From NCBI GenBank assembly GCA_040387735.1, contig JAZKDE010000018.1:62001-126000 (forward strand): a stretch of 64,000 nt of DNA, written 5' to 3'. The number at the start of each line of letters is the position of its first letter. Position 1 is the stretch's first letter. The translations under genes and the position numbers were made by a program. The notes below the pieces were generated by a model. That model was not told the DNA's origin. It made no database searches and saw nothing but the letters and a program-made list of their open reading frames with translations. This document shows, piece after piece, positions 18,290 to 27,544 of this stretch. The DNA comes from Arcicella sp040387735. Lineage in GTDB: Bacteria > Bacteroidota > Bacteroidia > Cytophagales > Spirosomataceae.

Positions 18290-18868
18290 TTAGCTATCCA
18301 ATTTCTCGCTAAGATGATTCCACGCTAATTTTTTATACTTTTCTAAGTCAGGATTTTCTAAGGCTACTTCTTTGGCCGTATCATCCCAATGTCTCATGTT
18401 TAAATATAAGTCAAACATGGGCATTTGCTCGAATGCTTTTGCTTCTATTTCGGTCATTCTACCGCCTTGGAATGCTAAGGTTTGCCGGCTGGCTTCGGAT
18501 AATTTATCGTAGTAGGTTGGAAGTTTAAAAGTTAAATACCGTTTCGCTTCCACGTGATTTCTGACTAAGGACGCAACTCGATTAGAGAAGCCATTTTTGT
18601 ACAAAAAATTGGCTCCTGCAATTTCGTGGCTAATATTACCAAGTCCATTCATTTCATTTTGATTTGGCAAAAAATGTCCAATGTCATGAAAGAAGGCAGC
18701 CAAAATTACATCGTCGTCAAAGCCTTCATTTTCAGCTAATTGAGCGGCTTGAAAACTGTGTTCTAAAATACTTACGGGTTCGCCGACGTATTCATTTGAA
18801 CCGTTGATTTCGTATAGGCCAAAAATGGAATCGAGTCTTTGTCGGAGGATAGATTCGGAGATAGTCAT
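18290..18868 (-). CDS. HD-domain oxygenase, PhnZ-like (phosphonate catabolism)
   Basis: A 192-residue HD-fold protein of the type found in phosphonate operons. PhnZ is a mixed-valent di-iron oxygenase cleaving the C-P bond of 2-amino-1-hydroxyethylphosphonate. Residues line up with those I recall as important in PhnZ: Tyr27 and Glu30 (EYVGEP), His37 (LEHSFQ), His61-Asp62 (FFHDIGH), His81 (SHE), His105 and Lys109 (NHVEAKRY), and Asp in RHWDDTAK. No PhnY- or TmpA-type hydroxylase lies in the window to supply the usual hydroxylated substrate. The terminator at 18970-18997 separates it from susCD, so it has its own promoter. Substrate assignment is an inference. Confidence 0.8.
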   Translation of the reverse strand: MTISESILRQRLDSIFGLYEINGSNEYVGEPVSILEHSFQAAQLAENEGFDDDVILAAFFHDIGHFLPNQNEMNGLGNISHEIAGANFLYKNGFSNRVASLVRNHVEAKRYLTFKLPTYYDKLSEASRQTLAFQGGRMTEIEAKAFEQMPMFDLYLNMRHWDDTAKEVALENPDLEKYKKLAWNHLSEKLDS

Positions 18869-18969
18869 TGTTTTTATAAAAAATGATAAAGTTGTTTAAA
18901 TCGATTTTAACGAGTGGCTTGGAACAATTTCCGTCGTTTGTCCTTCGATTATTATAATTTAAAAAGAAG

Positions 18970-18997
18970 AAAAGTAGTAGAAAGCTCTACTACTTTT
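18970..18997 (-). terminator. Terminator after the susCD-like genes
   Basis: Perfect 12-bp arms AAAAGTAGTAGA (18970-18981) and TCTACTACTTTT (18986-18997) with a 4-nt loop. On the minus strand the stem is followed by CTTCTTTTT. It lies about 100 bp downstream of the SusD-like stop. Confidence 0.8.
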
Positions 18998-19098
18998 GAA
19001 ATTTATAACCATTTATTATTCTTAAAATCTAAATAATTGGACAAAATGAAATGTTAATTTAGAAATCCGATTTAATGAATTCTAAATTTGCCCTTCTA

Positions 19099-20568
19099 CT
19101 ATTTAATTATCCACATCGGGACATTAATATTTTCAGTTGTACCAAACTGACGAGTAATTGCTTCAGTCAAATTGACTTGGTTTGTCGAAGATTCTGAACT
19201 TGGATACAAATAACGCAATGGGATTTTTGTACCATTTGCCGTGCCTGGACCTACCAAAAACGTTGGAACTCCCGTTCTACGCCAGTTGTAATAAGCCTCG
19301 TAGCCCGAATTTTGGAAAAATGCGAGGTATTTTTGGTTCAAGATTTGGCTTAAACCTTCCGATGTATTTCCCGCATATTTTACATTTGTTTGCGCTAAAT
19401 AAGCAGTAGCATCGGTAATTCCGTAAAACGACATAGAAGATTTTACACCACGTTCGTACCAATCTTTTGCATTACCCGTTGCCCAACCTTGATTGATGGC
19501 TTCGGCAATATTGAAACACAATTCTGGGTAACTTACCACGAACGTATTTTCGCCTGAATATGAACTATAATAACGCTTGCGACTCTGGAATGAATATTGT
19601 CCTAAACCTGCTTTAGAAGACATATCAGCTAAATCTTCGCCCGAACTTGCACCCACATAAGCCTCAAAATCAGTGGCTTTTAATCCTTTCGCTAATTGAG
19701 CATCGGCGGGTTCTGCCACCACAAAAAGGCGTGGGTCTTTGTAATTTTTCAATAAATCAATGTAGGTTTTTGCCATGTTCTCACGAGTAGCATTATTCCC
19801 TAAATTGTCTGGGTTACGAGGATATTTGTTATTGGTTCCCCAAACGTATTGCAAACTTTCCGACAAATCGCTCATCAATGGATACTTAGTAGCATTTCCT
19901 AAAACATTCGCAAAATCGGCTTTCACTTTCAAATCGGCATCATCCGCTTTTTTACTCAACTGGATTAAAACTCTCAATCTGAAAGTATTAACCGCTTTTT
20001 GCCATTTACGGAGATCATTATTGTAGTAAATATCGCCATCCAATGTTTTATCACCCGTGGTAATTAATTGAGCTAAATCGTTATTCGATTCTTCCAACCA
20101 TTTCAATACTTGAATAAAAACATCTTTCTGCGTATCGTATTTTGGTTTGTCGAGTGTCAATCCTTGCAAAGCATCTTTCACAGGTAAATCACCCACTCTT
20201 AAAGTCATGCTTGTGTAATAATATGCTCGTAAAAATTTACCCAAAGCTGAATATGGATTCAAATCTTTTGCTCCACTATTCTTGGCTTCTTGCTCCATTT
20301 TTACCACGTTTTTCAAGGTTGTAAATTGAAGTGACGCATTTCCCCAGCTATATTCGTTATTATCGTAATAGTTATAATTTGAACAATAGAACTGGTTATT
20401 TCGCATCATGGTATTCCACGCACCGTCGTTCATTCTACTGATGGCATCTTTCAAAATTAAGGATGCGGGTACAGACGTTGGTAAGTTGGGATTAAGTTCC
20501 AACGTTTTATAATCACTGCAACTTGCTAAAAGAGAGATGATTAGGAAAGATAAAATATATTTTTTCAT
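19099..20568 (-). CDS. SusD/RagB-like nutrient-binding outer-membrane lipoprotein
   Basis: A 489-residue lipoprotein with lipobox LLASC (Cys17). The mature N-terminus SDYKTLELNPNLPTSVP is typical of the SusD-like_2 branch. TPR-like helices carry the family pattern (GKFLRAYYYTSMTLRVGDLP, QYSFQSRKRYYSSYSG, LNQKYLAFFQNSGYEAYYNWRRTG). It forms the lid over the SusC-like channel encoded immediately upstream (70-bp gap containing a hairpin). The genomic setting between PhnZ-like and phosphonatase-like genes suggests that the pair imports phosphonates or phosphorylated organic matter rather than a glycan. The ligand is inferred. Confidence 0.92.
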   Translation of the reverse strand: MKKYILSFLIISLLASCSDYKTLELNPNLPTSVPASLILKDAISRMNDGAWNTMMRNNQFYCSNYNYYDNNEYSWGNASLQFTTLKNVVKMEQEAKNSGAKDLNPYSALGKFLRAYYYTSMTLRVGDLPVKDALQGLTLDKPKYDTQKDVFIQVLKWLEESNNDLAQLITTGDKTLDGDIYYNNDLRKWQKAVNTFRLRVLIQLSKKADDADLKVKADFANVLGNATKYPLMSDLSESLQYVWGTNNKYPRNPDNLGNNATRENMAKTYIDLLKNYKDPRLFVVAEPADAQLAKGLKATDFEAYVGASSGEDLADMSSKAGLGQYSFQSRKRYYSSYSGENTFVVSYPELCFNIAEAINQGWATGNAKDWYERGVKSSMSFYGITDATAYLAQTNVKYAGNTSEGLSQILNQKYLAFFQNSGYEAYYNWRRTGVPTFLVGPGTANGTKIPLRYLYPSSESSTNQVNLTEAITRQFGTTENINVPMWIIK

Positions 20569-20585
20569 GGAAATGCTATGTTTTG

Positions 20586-20627
20586 AGCATTAAACATTTG
20601 CAATTAGATTGCCAAATGTTTAATGCT
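20586..20627 (-). repeat. Hairpin between susC-like and susD-like genes
   Basis: Perfect 15-bp arms AGCATTAAACATTTG (20586-20600) and CAAATGTTTAATGCT (20613-20627) around a 12-nt loop fill most of the 70-bp gap. There is no T run on the minus strand, so it more likely stabilises or processes the mRNA, or lowers susD expression relative to susC, than ends it. Confidence 0.65.
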
Positions 20628-20638
20628 TGTTGCTTTGC

Positions 20639-23600
20639 TTAAAATGTCAAATTTACGTTTACTCCAAAACGCTTCATCGTTGGTGTTTGTAAACCTGTAC
20701 TGGCGTTCAAACCCGTGAATTGGTCTAAATCAACGCCACTGTGTTTGCTGTCAACGAAATAAAATAAGTTACGACCAACCAAAGAAACTGATGCTTGTTT
20801 GATGAATGTTCCCATTAATAAATTTGATGGAAAATTATAGCCAATGGTTACTTCACGAAGTTTAGAGAAGGTTTTGCTCATCATGTTCCCTTCGGCAGTT
20901 CCATTGTAACGGCTGATATAATCTTGTTCAAAAGTCTTTACATTATTGGTAGCAAATTTCAACGTTGACATATTCGTGATTAAACCAGTGTTTGAATCGT
21001 ATGTTGGAGAACCTTCGGCAATAATTACGCCTTCGCCCACGTATGATTTAATTCCTTGCGCATCAAAATCACGAGCTGCACCCAAAGCACCTTCAACCGT
21101 TTCGATATTCCGTCCACCACGGAAAGTTTGTTTACGAATATAATCTTCGACTGTTCCACCGACACGACCGTCAAATTGGAAAGTTAACGACCAGTTTTTA
21201 TACGAAACTCGGTTATTTAAGCCCCAAACGTAATCTGGATTGGCGTAACCCACCATCGTTCCACGTGAGTTTACGATTGGACGACCACCCGCATCGTTAA
21301 TAATTTGCCCGTCCGCAGTTCTTTGGAAAGTGGCAATATAGACTTGATCAATTCTTTCTCCGATGTTAATAAACTGCGTTCCAACGTTTCCACCCACGAA
21401 ATAACTTGAAGGCAAACGGTCAATTTTTACATTGTTTTCGTTATAAACTTCCTGCAAAGTTTCCTTGAAATTCGACAAGTTTAATAAAACATCCCAAGTC
21501 AAATCTTTTGTTTTGATTGGTGAACCTTTCAAAGTAATTTCTAAACCTGTTTTTTGCGTTTTAATACCATTTACAATTGCAGAAGTATAACCAGTTGTTT
21601 GCGATAAATCACGGTTAAAGATTCTCGGGCCATCATTTGAAGTAAAATACGTTACATCGGCCGAGAAACGGTTTTTCAATAAACTCAATTCAACGCCCAA
21701 CTCTATTTGTTCGGTTGTATTTGGTTTCAAGGCTGGATTATTGATTTTATCCGAATACGTTGCTCCTGGACCATTATTGTAAACAGGGGAAATTCCATAA
21801 CCTACCGAGTTTGCATAACTTGGTCCGTCGTAAGATGAAGCGTATTCTGAACCGTAACCCAACGCATAAGTACCGCTTGGATTTGTTCCGATTGTCGAGC
21901 GAGTTAAACCATCTTTTACATTGGCATAAGAAGCACGGGCTTTCAATAGTGAAATGGCTTCTGGTAATTTAACGTAATCAGAAATAACCGTACTCAAACC
22001 AAATGATGGATAAAAGAAGGTATTATTGCCCGCTGGTAAGGTAGAAAGGCGGTCAACCCGACCCGTCGTTGAGAAAGTAACGAATCCTTTGTAAGCAAAG
22101 TCAGCCGAATAATAGCCACTTTGAACCTCCATATCCGCTAAATAACTAAATGCTTTTATTGGTCTCAATGAGTTTGAAAAAGTATAAACCTCTGGCGTAT
22201 TCAAATAATCGGTAGTTACATAACTTGAATTATATTTGAAACTACGAATGTTTCCACCACCCCAAATTTTTACATCAAACGCATTATTGAATTTTTGGTT
22301 ATACTTAATCAAAATATCCGTGTTGTTTTCAAAAAGTGTTCTTTTATCTTCCCGATAATCACCTTTTGCTTCCTCACGACCGTAAACAGTTGCCGAATAT
22401 GGGAATTTTTCAGAACGGAAAATATCGTAAGTTGTTACCGAAGTACGTCCCATTACACTCAAATTATCGTTGATTTTATAATCTAAGGAAGCATACCCAT
22501 AAAGGTCATTTTTATAGTGACTTCTCAACCATTCATAAGCGGTAAAATAAGGGTTATTGTAACGTTGGTATTCCGCATAAATTTGTTGCACACCTTCTTT
22601 ACCCGCTTGCCAATAATTACGCATATCATCCACATTCCAGTCGGCACCACCCCAGATTACCATGTTGTAAATCAATGAGTTAGGGCCATAATTTACATCT
22701 GGAATATTAGGCGTTGATTGACGGTTATAGTTTAAATTTGTCTCCAAACGTAATTTTTTCGAGAAATTTACGCCTGCATTCACACTAAAATTGACAATGT
22801 TTAATTGCGTATTCGGCACAATTCCTTTTTGATAATTGTGAGACATTGAAAAACGAACATCCGCTTTTTCATTACTACTTGAAATAGCAATATTATTATT
22901 AGTCAAAACGCCATCACGCAAGAAACGAGTCAAATTATTGGCTCCACGAGCTGTCCAAGCCGTAGGAATTCTTTTCCCCGTTGTTGGGTCGATTGGGCTA
23001 TCGTACTGAGCGATTTTTGTTTTGCCAGTTGGGTCAAATTTTGGTCCCCAAATATCATAATCACCGTCATTATTTCCACCCCCTTTACCATCAACGAATG
23101 AATATTGCCCGTGGTCACCTGGACCATAAAGGTCTTGTACTTTCGGTATGGCATTGAAGCCACTCTCTACCATCGTCGAAGAATTGAACTCGACTGAGAA
23201 ACCACGTTTATCTTTAGAACCTTTTTTAGTTGTAATTAAAATAGCTCCATTTTTTCCTCTAAAACCGTACAAAGCAGCCGCATTTGCTCCTTTTAAAACC
23301 GAATAAGTTTCAATGTCATCGGCTGAAATATTCCACGTATCCGAGTTGATTGGCACCCCATCAACTACGTATAAAACATCGGTATTTCCTCTCAACACTA
23401 CATTGGGACGACCCAATAATTCCGCCGAAGCACCAATTGTCAAACCTGCCACTTTACCCGCCAACGAGTTGATTGGATTTGGCTCACGGGCTTTGATTAA
23501 ATCAGCACCTTTTACGGTTTGGATGGCATTGGTTAAACTTCTACGCTCTTTTGAAATTCCTAAAGCGGTTACCACAACTTCTTCAACTTGTTTAACATCT

Positions 23601-23932
23601 TCATTCAAAACAATATTGATGACCGATTTTGTACCTACTTGAACTTCTTGAGCAGAATAGCCAATGAATGAAAATTGCAAAGTTGATTTTTCTGCGACCG
23701 AAATTTTATAGTCCCCATCGGCATTTGTAGTTGTTCCTCGTTCAGTTCCTTTAATTCTAATTGTAGCGCCTGCGACCGGTTTTTTATCAGTTCCGTCAGT
23801 GATTTTTCCTGTTATTGAACGCTCCTGAGCATTAGCTCCAACAGCAAACAAGAGAAAAATAACGGGTAGAAATGTCTGATAGAAAAGCCTTACGAAAATT
23901 CCTCTAATGGTAAATTGTAATGAGTTTCTCAT
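20639..23932 (-). CDS. SusC/RagA family TonB-linked outer-membrane protein
   Basis: A 1097-residue TonB-dependent channel. A long signal peptide ends near residue 35 (FLLFAVGANAQE). The carboxypeptidase-regulatory-like domain follows (ITGKITDGTDKKPVAGATI). A SusC-type plug contains EEVVVTALGISKERRSL, VLRGNTDVLYVVDGVPI and VLKGANAAALYGFRGKNGA, then the barrel ends RFGVNVNLTF. It pairs with the SusD-like lipoprotein downstream. A candidate PHO-box promoter lies at 24047-24080, about 130 bp upstream, so the pair may be induced by phosphate limitation. It is unrelated in type to the TonB receptor at 14386. Confidence 0.94.
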   Translation of the reverse strand: MRNSLQFTIRGIFVRLFYQTFLPVIFLLFAVGANAQERSITGKITDGTDKKPVAGATIRIKGTERGTTTNADGDYKISVAEKSTLQFSFIGYSAQEVQVGTKSVINIVLNEDVKQVEEVVVTALGISKERRSLTNAIQTVKGADLIKAREPNPINSLAGKVAGLTIGASAELLGRPNVVLRGNTDVLYVVDGVPINSDTWNISADDIETYSVLKGANAAALYGFRGKNGAILITTKKGSKDKRGFSVEFNSSTMVESGFNAIPKVQDLYGPGDHGQYSFVDGKGGGNNDGDYDIWGPKFDPTGKTKIAQYDSPIDPTTGKRIPTAWTARGANNLTRFLRDGVLTNNNIAISSSNEKADVRFSMSHNYQKGIVPNTQLNIVNFSVNAGVNFSKKLRLETNLNYNRQSTPNIPDVNYGPNSLIYNMVIWGGADWNVDDMRNYWQAGKEGVQQIYAEYQRYNNPYFTAYEWLRSHYKNDLYGYASLDYKINDNLSVMGRTSVTTYDIFRSEKFPYSATVYGREEAKGDYREDKRTLFENNTDILIKYNQKFNNAFDVKIWGGGNIRSFKYNSSYVTTDYLNTPEVYTFSNSLRPIKAFSYLADMEVQSGYYSADFAYKGFVTFSTTGRVDRLSTLPAGNNTFFYPSFGLSTVISDYVKLPEAISLLKARASYANVKDGLTRSTIGTNPSGTYALGYGSEYASSYDGPSYANSVGYGISPVYNNGPGATYSDKINNPALKPNTTEQIELGVELSLLKNRFSADVTYFTSNDGPRIFNRDLSQTTGYTSAIVNGIKTQKTGLEITLKGSPIKTKDLTWDVLLNLSNFKETLQEVYNENNVKIDRLPSSYFVGGNVGTQFINIGERIDQVYIATFQRTADGQIINDAGGRPIVNSRGTMVGYANPDYVWGLNNRVSYKNWSLTFQFDGRVGGTVEDYIRKQTFRGGRNIETVEGALGAARDFDAQGIKSYVGEGVIIAEGSPTYDSNTGLITNMSTLKFATNNVKTFEQDYISRYNGTAEGNMMSKTFSKLREVTIGYNFPSNLLMGTFIKQASVSLVGRNLFYFVDSKHSGVDLDQFTGLNASTGLQTPTMKRFGVNVNLTF

Positions 23933-24046
23933 GGGTTTGATTGTTTGTTTAAATTTGACACAAACTTACACAGAGCCTTTAAACTCACTTTTAGGGAAAT
24001 ATTATTTGAATGTGAACAATAAGATGGGATAATCTGCAGTTTTCGA

Positions 24047-24080
24047 TGAAACTATTATGTGAATGTTAAATTGCTGTAAA
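24047..24080 (-). promoter_or_regulatory. Candidate PHO-box promoter of the susCD-like pair
   Basis: Reading the minus strand: TTTACA (24080-24075), 5 nt, TTAACA (24069-24064), 9 nt, then a degraded -7 box TAGTTTCA (24054-24047). The 11-bp hexamer period and the gap to -7 match the boxes near 25433 and 32024. Confidence 0.5.
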
Positions 24081-24086
24081 CTGACC

Positions 24087-25379
24087 TTATATTTCCGATT
24101 CAATCTCAAATATATTGGCTCTTGGATTCAGCTTTCGGTTAAAATAAACAAATGAAATGCTGATTAAGACAATGCAAAATAGCGGTAGAGTCAAAGATAG
24201 ATTGGTTAAATAATTTAGCCAAGATGTATTTTTTACGCCAAAATTTTGGTAAATTAAAATGATTACACTACCCAAATATCCGCTAAAATCCGCCAAGTAA
24301 AATAGAAAACCAACATTTCCTTTTTCTTTTAAAACTGCTAAAAGCCGGTCAAATAACATTCCATTGAACGGGACATAAGCCATATAAAGTCCAGTTCCCA
24401 TGAAAACCGACCACCAGAATGGATTCAAGGTGTGATTTTGCAGCGAAACCGTTGAAAATAGAATGAGAACACAACCCGCAAAAATCATTAGGTGATTCAA
24501 CCAAAATGCTTGTTTATGGTCTTTCACGAAGTACATAAATGCGGTGAAGGCACAAATAACTAAGCCAATCAAGGATTCCGTTTTGGTGAAAATTGAAGCA
24601 TCAGTAATACCCATTTCTTTCCAGATTTCTACCCCAAAATTATCCCTAATGTCCCTGAGAATAGTCATTAAAATATAGACAATAATTAAGGAAGCTAATC
24701 CCAAACCGTATTTGTTTAGAAACTTTTTGCGTTCGTAAGCATCCATTGGTAAACGCACTGAACGTTCTTTTTTGTCAATTTCGGTAGGAGCGGGGGAAAG
24801 TGACATTGCAAAAACAGACATTAATAATAGCGGAAAGAAAAGAATTCCTGTCCAGAAAGGCATCCAATATTCACTCACGCCAAGATTGATGAAGTATTTC
24901 CCGATTGATTTTACAATTCCTGAAGAAATGATAAAACTAATGGCTAATCCCGCACCTAAAATTTCCGTTATTTGACGACCTTCCAAAAAACTAAAAACTA
25001 ACCCGTAAACCATGCCTAAACCCAAACCGTTAAAATACATGAAAGTACAGTTGAATGGCGGTTTTACGATGGCAAAAAGTAGCAAATTTATTGCGGCGAA
25101 AGCAATCATTATCACTATATAAATGGCTCGTTTTTGGGGCAGAACTTCCGATACTATTTTGATTCCTAAGCCTTTAGCCGTTGCGTAACCCAAAACTTGT
25201 GCAATAACCAAAATTATTTTGTAATCAATTCCCCACAAAAGCACATCATGGAAACTTCCCGCAGTAAAAGGTTTTCGGAAAGCGTACATACAGAAATAAG
25301 TGCTGAATCCTGCGAGACCCAAATAAATGGTCAGAAAAAGTTGCGATTGTTGCTGAAGATAGTCTTTGAATTTGTCCAT
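24087..25379 (-). CDS. DUF5690 / MFS-type transporter
   Basis: About 430 residues with some 12 hydrophobic helices, resembling the DUF5690 group of the major facilitator superfamily. The first helix reads LTIYLGLAGFSTYFCMYAFRKPF, a glycerophosphate/hexose-phosphate-transporter-like pattern. YVLMTILRDIRDNFG and the conserved GTGLYMAYVPFNGMLFDRL follow. I start at M25379 (MDKFKDYL), not 25412: the 11 extra residues precede the natural N-terminus. It is the likely inner-membrane step for whatever the SusCD pair imports, divergent from the phosphonatase-like gene. The substrate is inferred from context, and a phosphonate or organophosphate fits best. Confidence 0.8.
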   Translation of the reverse strand: MDKFKDYLQQQSQLFLTIYLGLAGFSTYFCMYAFRKPFTAGSFHDVLLWGIDYKIILVIAQVLGYATAKGLGIKIVSEVLPQKRAIYIVIMIAFAAINLLLFAIVKPPFNCTFMYFNGLGLGMVYGLVFSFLEGRQITEILGAGLAISFIISSGIVKSIGKYFINLGVSEYWMPFWTGILFFPLLLMSVFAMSLSPAPTEIDKKERSVRLPMDAYERKKFLNKYGLGLASLIIVYILMTILRDIRDNFGVEIWKEMGITDASIFTKTESLIGLVICAFTAFMYFVKDHKQAFWLNHLMIFAGCVLILFSTVSLQNHTLNPFWWSVFMGTGLYMAYVPFNGMLFDRLLAVLKEKGNVGFLFYLADFSGYLGSVIILIYQNFGVKNTSWLNYLTNLSLTLPLFCIVLISISFVYFNRKLNPRANIFEIESEI

Positions 25380-25432
25380 TTTGATATTTTTGCACCGCAA
25401 CGTTACAAACAAAATGTGGCTGAAATGAGGAC

Positions 25433-25489
25433 TTTACAAAGCCATAACAGTAATTTAATGTGTGCTTAAAATGACTCTATTTACCTTTG
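25433..25489 (+). promoter_or_regulatory. Candidate PHO-box promoter of the phosphonatase-like gene
   Basis: Four hexamers at exact 11-bp steps: TTTACA 25433, ATAACA 25444, TTAATG 25455, TTAAAA 25466. Ten nt after the last comes TACCTTTG (25482-25489), a perfect TAnnTTTG -7 box. The start codon follows at 25509. The intergenic region is shared with the divergent DUF5690 gene. Confidence 0.65.
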
Positions 25490-25508
25490 ATAAAAAAATA
25501 CACACGAC

Positions 25509-26291
25509 ATGTTACCAATCGAATTAGTTGTTTTTGATATGGCTGGAACGACTGTTCAAGACCGCCATGAAGTAGAAATGTGTTTTCTGGAAGCCGCTTC
25601 TCATACGGGTTTGGGCGTTTCTCCCGAACGAGTTTTGGCTTTGCAGGGTTATTCCAAACGATACGTTTTTGAATTACTTTGGACTGAAATTTTAGGTGAA
25701 AAACACGCAAACATTGACGAATACGTGGATGTTTCTTACGATAAATTTTGTGAGGTTTTAGAAAATCATTACGTGCAGAATGAAATATATCCAACGGAAG
25801 GCTGTTTAGCAATTTTTACGTATTTAAAGGGAAAAAATATCAAAATCGCTCTTACAACGGGTTTTTATCGTAAAGTTACCGATATTATTTTGGGAAAATT
25901 AGGCTGGCTTGAAGGACTGGATAAAAATTATCTTGGTACAAAAGACTCCATCATTCAACTTTCCGTTGCCTCCGATGAAGTTTTGAAAGGTCGCCCAGAA
26001 CCGTACATGATTCAAAAGGCAATGAAGACATTGAAAGTACACGACCCTTTTAAAGTTATTAATATTGGAGATACACCATCCGATTTAAAATCTGGTATTC
26101 GAGCAGGTTGTAGAATGTCTTTGGGCGTTACAAATGGCACCCATACCCGTCCGCAGTTGAGTATTCATCGCAACGATGGCTTATTGAGTAAAGTGTCTGA
26201 TATTAAGCAAGTTATTGAAAGTATCGAAAACGAAAAAATAGAAAGTCCGAGTTTGTTAGCCAATTTAACCAAATTCAACGCTTTATTTTAG
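25509..26291 (+). CDS. Phosphonatase-like HAD hydrolase (PhnX-like)
   Basis: A 260-residue HAD-superfamily enzyme of the PhnX-like branch. Motif I is VVFDMAGTTV (nucleophile Asp10), the cap holds GYSKRYVF with Lys50 near the position of the Schiff-base Lys53 of phosphonatase, motif II is ALTTGF, and motif III/IV is INIGDTPSDLKSGIRAG. True PhnX hydrolyses phosphonoacetaldehyde to acetaldehyde and phosphate. Branch members may use related phosphonates. It precedes the FAD oxidoreductase by 9 bp, so the pair is an operon that could oxidise an aminophosphonate to the aldehyde and then cut the C-P bond. No PhnW aminotransferase is present. Confidence 0.82.
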   Translation: MLPIELVVFDMAGTTVQDRHEVEMCFLEAASHTGLGVSPERVLALQGYSKRYVFELLWTEILGEKHANIDEYVDVSYDKFCEVLENHYVQNEIYPTEGCLAIFTYLKGKNIKIALTTGFYRKVTDIILGKLGWLEGLDKNYLGTKDSIIQLSVASDEVLKGRPEPYMIQKAMKTLKVHDPFKVINIGDTPSDLKSGIRAGCRMSLGVTNGTHTRPQLSIHRNDGLLSKVSDIKQVIESIENEKIESPSLLANLTKFNALF

Positions 26292-26300
26292 TAACCATTT

Positions 26301-27459
26301 ATGAGCAATCAAACCATGAAAAAATACGATTTAATTGTTATCGGAGCGGGAAGTTTAGGGACATTTCATGCGTACCATGCTTTGTTGAAAGGAAAATCGG
26401 TTCTGATGATTGAGAAGGATTCTGAACCGATGGAAGCAACCGTGAGGAATTTTGGACAAGTGGTTCCTTCGGGACAATCTTTGGATACTTGGTTTGAATA
26501 CGGCAGAGAATCGCTGGGAATTTACAAAAGCATTCAGGCAAAATCTGATATTTCGGCACGTCATAATGGCTCTTATTATTTCGCTTCGGATGATGAAGAA
26601 ATGACGCTTTTAGAAGAAACCAGAGCATTGTTCAAACTTCGGAATTATCCGTCAACGTTACTGCCCAAAAAAGCTTGCTACGAACGTTTTCCTAATCTTA
26701 ATACCGAATATTATAAAGGCGGATTATTTTTTCCCGACGAAATATCGGTAGAACCACGCACAATGGTTCATAAAGTAAGGAATTTACTAATAAAAGATTT
26801 CAAATTTGAATAATACCGTTGTGAAAAACTGCGATATTAAAAATGGCATTTGTGAAGTTGGAACGGCGAATAATCAAACCTTTTACGCTGAAAAAGTAGC
26901 TTTGTGTAGTGGTTACGAATTCAAAATTTTATTTCCCGAGATATTCAATGAAAGTAATATGAAAATATGCAAATTGAATATGATGCAGACATTTCCACTG
27001 CCACAAATAAAATTGAATGGAAATATACTTTCTGGGCTGTCAATTCGACGATACGACAGTTTTAAATCTTGTAATTCTTACCCGAATTTACATACGTTAG
27101 AATGGCAAAAACCTTTCAATAAATGGGGAATTCATATTTTGTTTAAACAGGCCATTGACGGTTCTATCATTATTGGAGACTCCCACGAATACGCCGATGT
27201 GAACGATAATGCCGCTTTACCGATTGGTATTAATATGGAAATTAACGAATTAATTTTGAAAGAATCCAAACGAATATTGTCGTTGCCTGATTGGAAAATC
27301 CAGAATTATTGGGCGGGATATTACGCTCAATCAGCCGATGGCGGTGTTTTTGAACATCAAATTATGGATAAAATCTTTATTTCAACGGGTATTGGAGGCA
27401 AAGGCATGACCACAGGAGCGGGATATAGCCGTAAAAGAGTGGAGGATATTTTGAGTTGA
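26301..27459 (+). pseudogene. FAD-dependent oxidoreductase of phosphonate clusters, split by a one-base frameshift
   Basis: The N-terminal part (26301-26813, 170 residues) has the FAD Rossmann motif DLIVIGAGSLGTFHA and ATVRNFGQVVPSGQ, matching DAO-fold oxidoreductases of phosphonate operons (TIGR03364-like). The C-terminal part continues in the next frame to 27459 (NNTVVKNCDI ... STGIGGKGMTTGAGYS). Together they make about 385 residues, a normal family length. The switch must occur between 26794 and 26809, since an upstream stop lies in the second frame. Removing one A from the AAAA run at 26792-26795 would join them. It may be a real inactivation or a sequencing error. Intact, it could oxidatively deaminate an aminophosphonate. 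Confidence 0.75.
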
Positions 27460-27544
27460 TATTTTTAGATATTTGTAAAATTTAGTTCATAAATTGCATT
27501 TAGTAATGAACAATCCCAACATTTGAAATTTCTCAACCATCAAT

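Noticed and set aside
18894..18910. 11-bp-spaced TTAAAA/TTAAAC hexamers (minus strand) upstream of the PhnZ-like gene as a PHO box
   Set aside because: The box ends only 26 bp before the start codon and no -7 box follows at 9-10 nt; in AT-rich DNA this can occur by chance.
26792..26815. Programmed ribosomal frameshift in the FAD oxidoreductase
   Set aside because: There is no canonical slippery heptamer or downstream stimulatory structure, and no such mechanism is known to me for this family.
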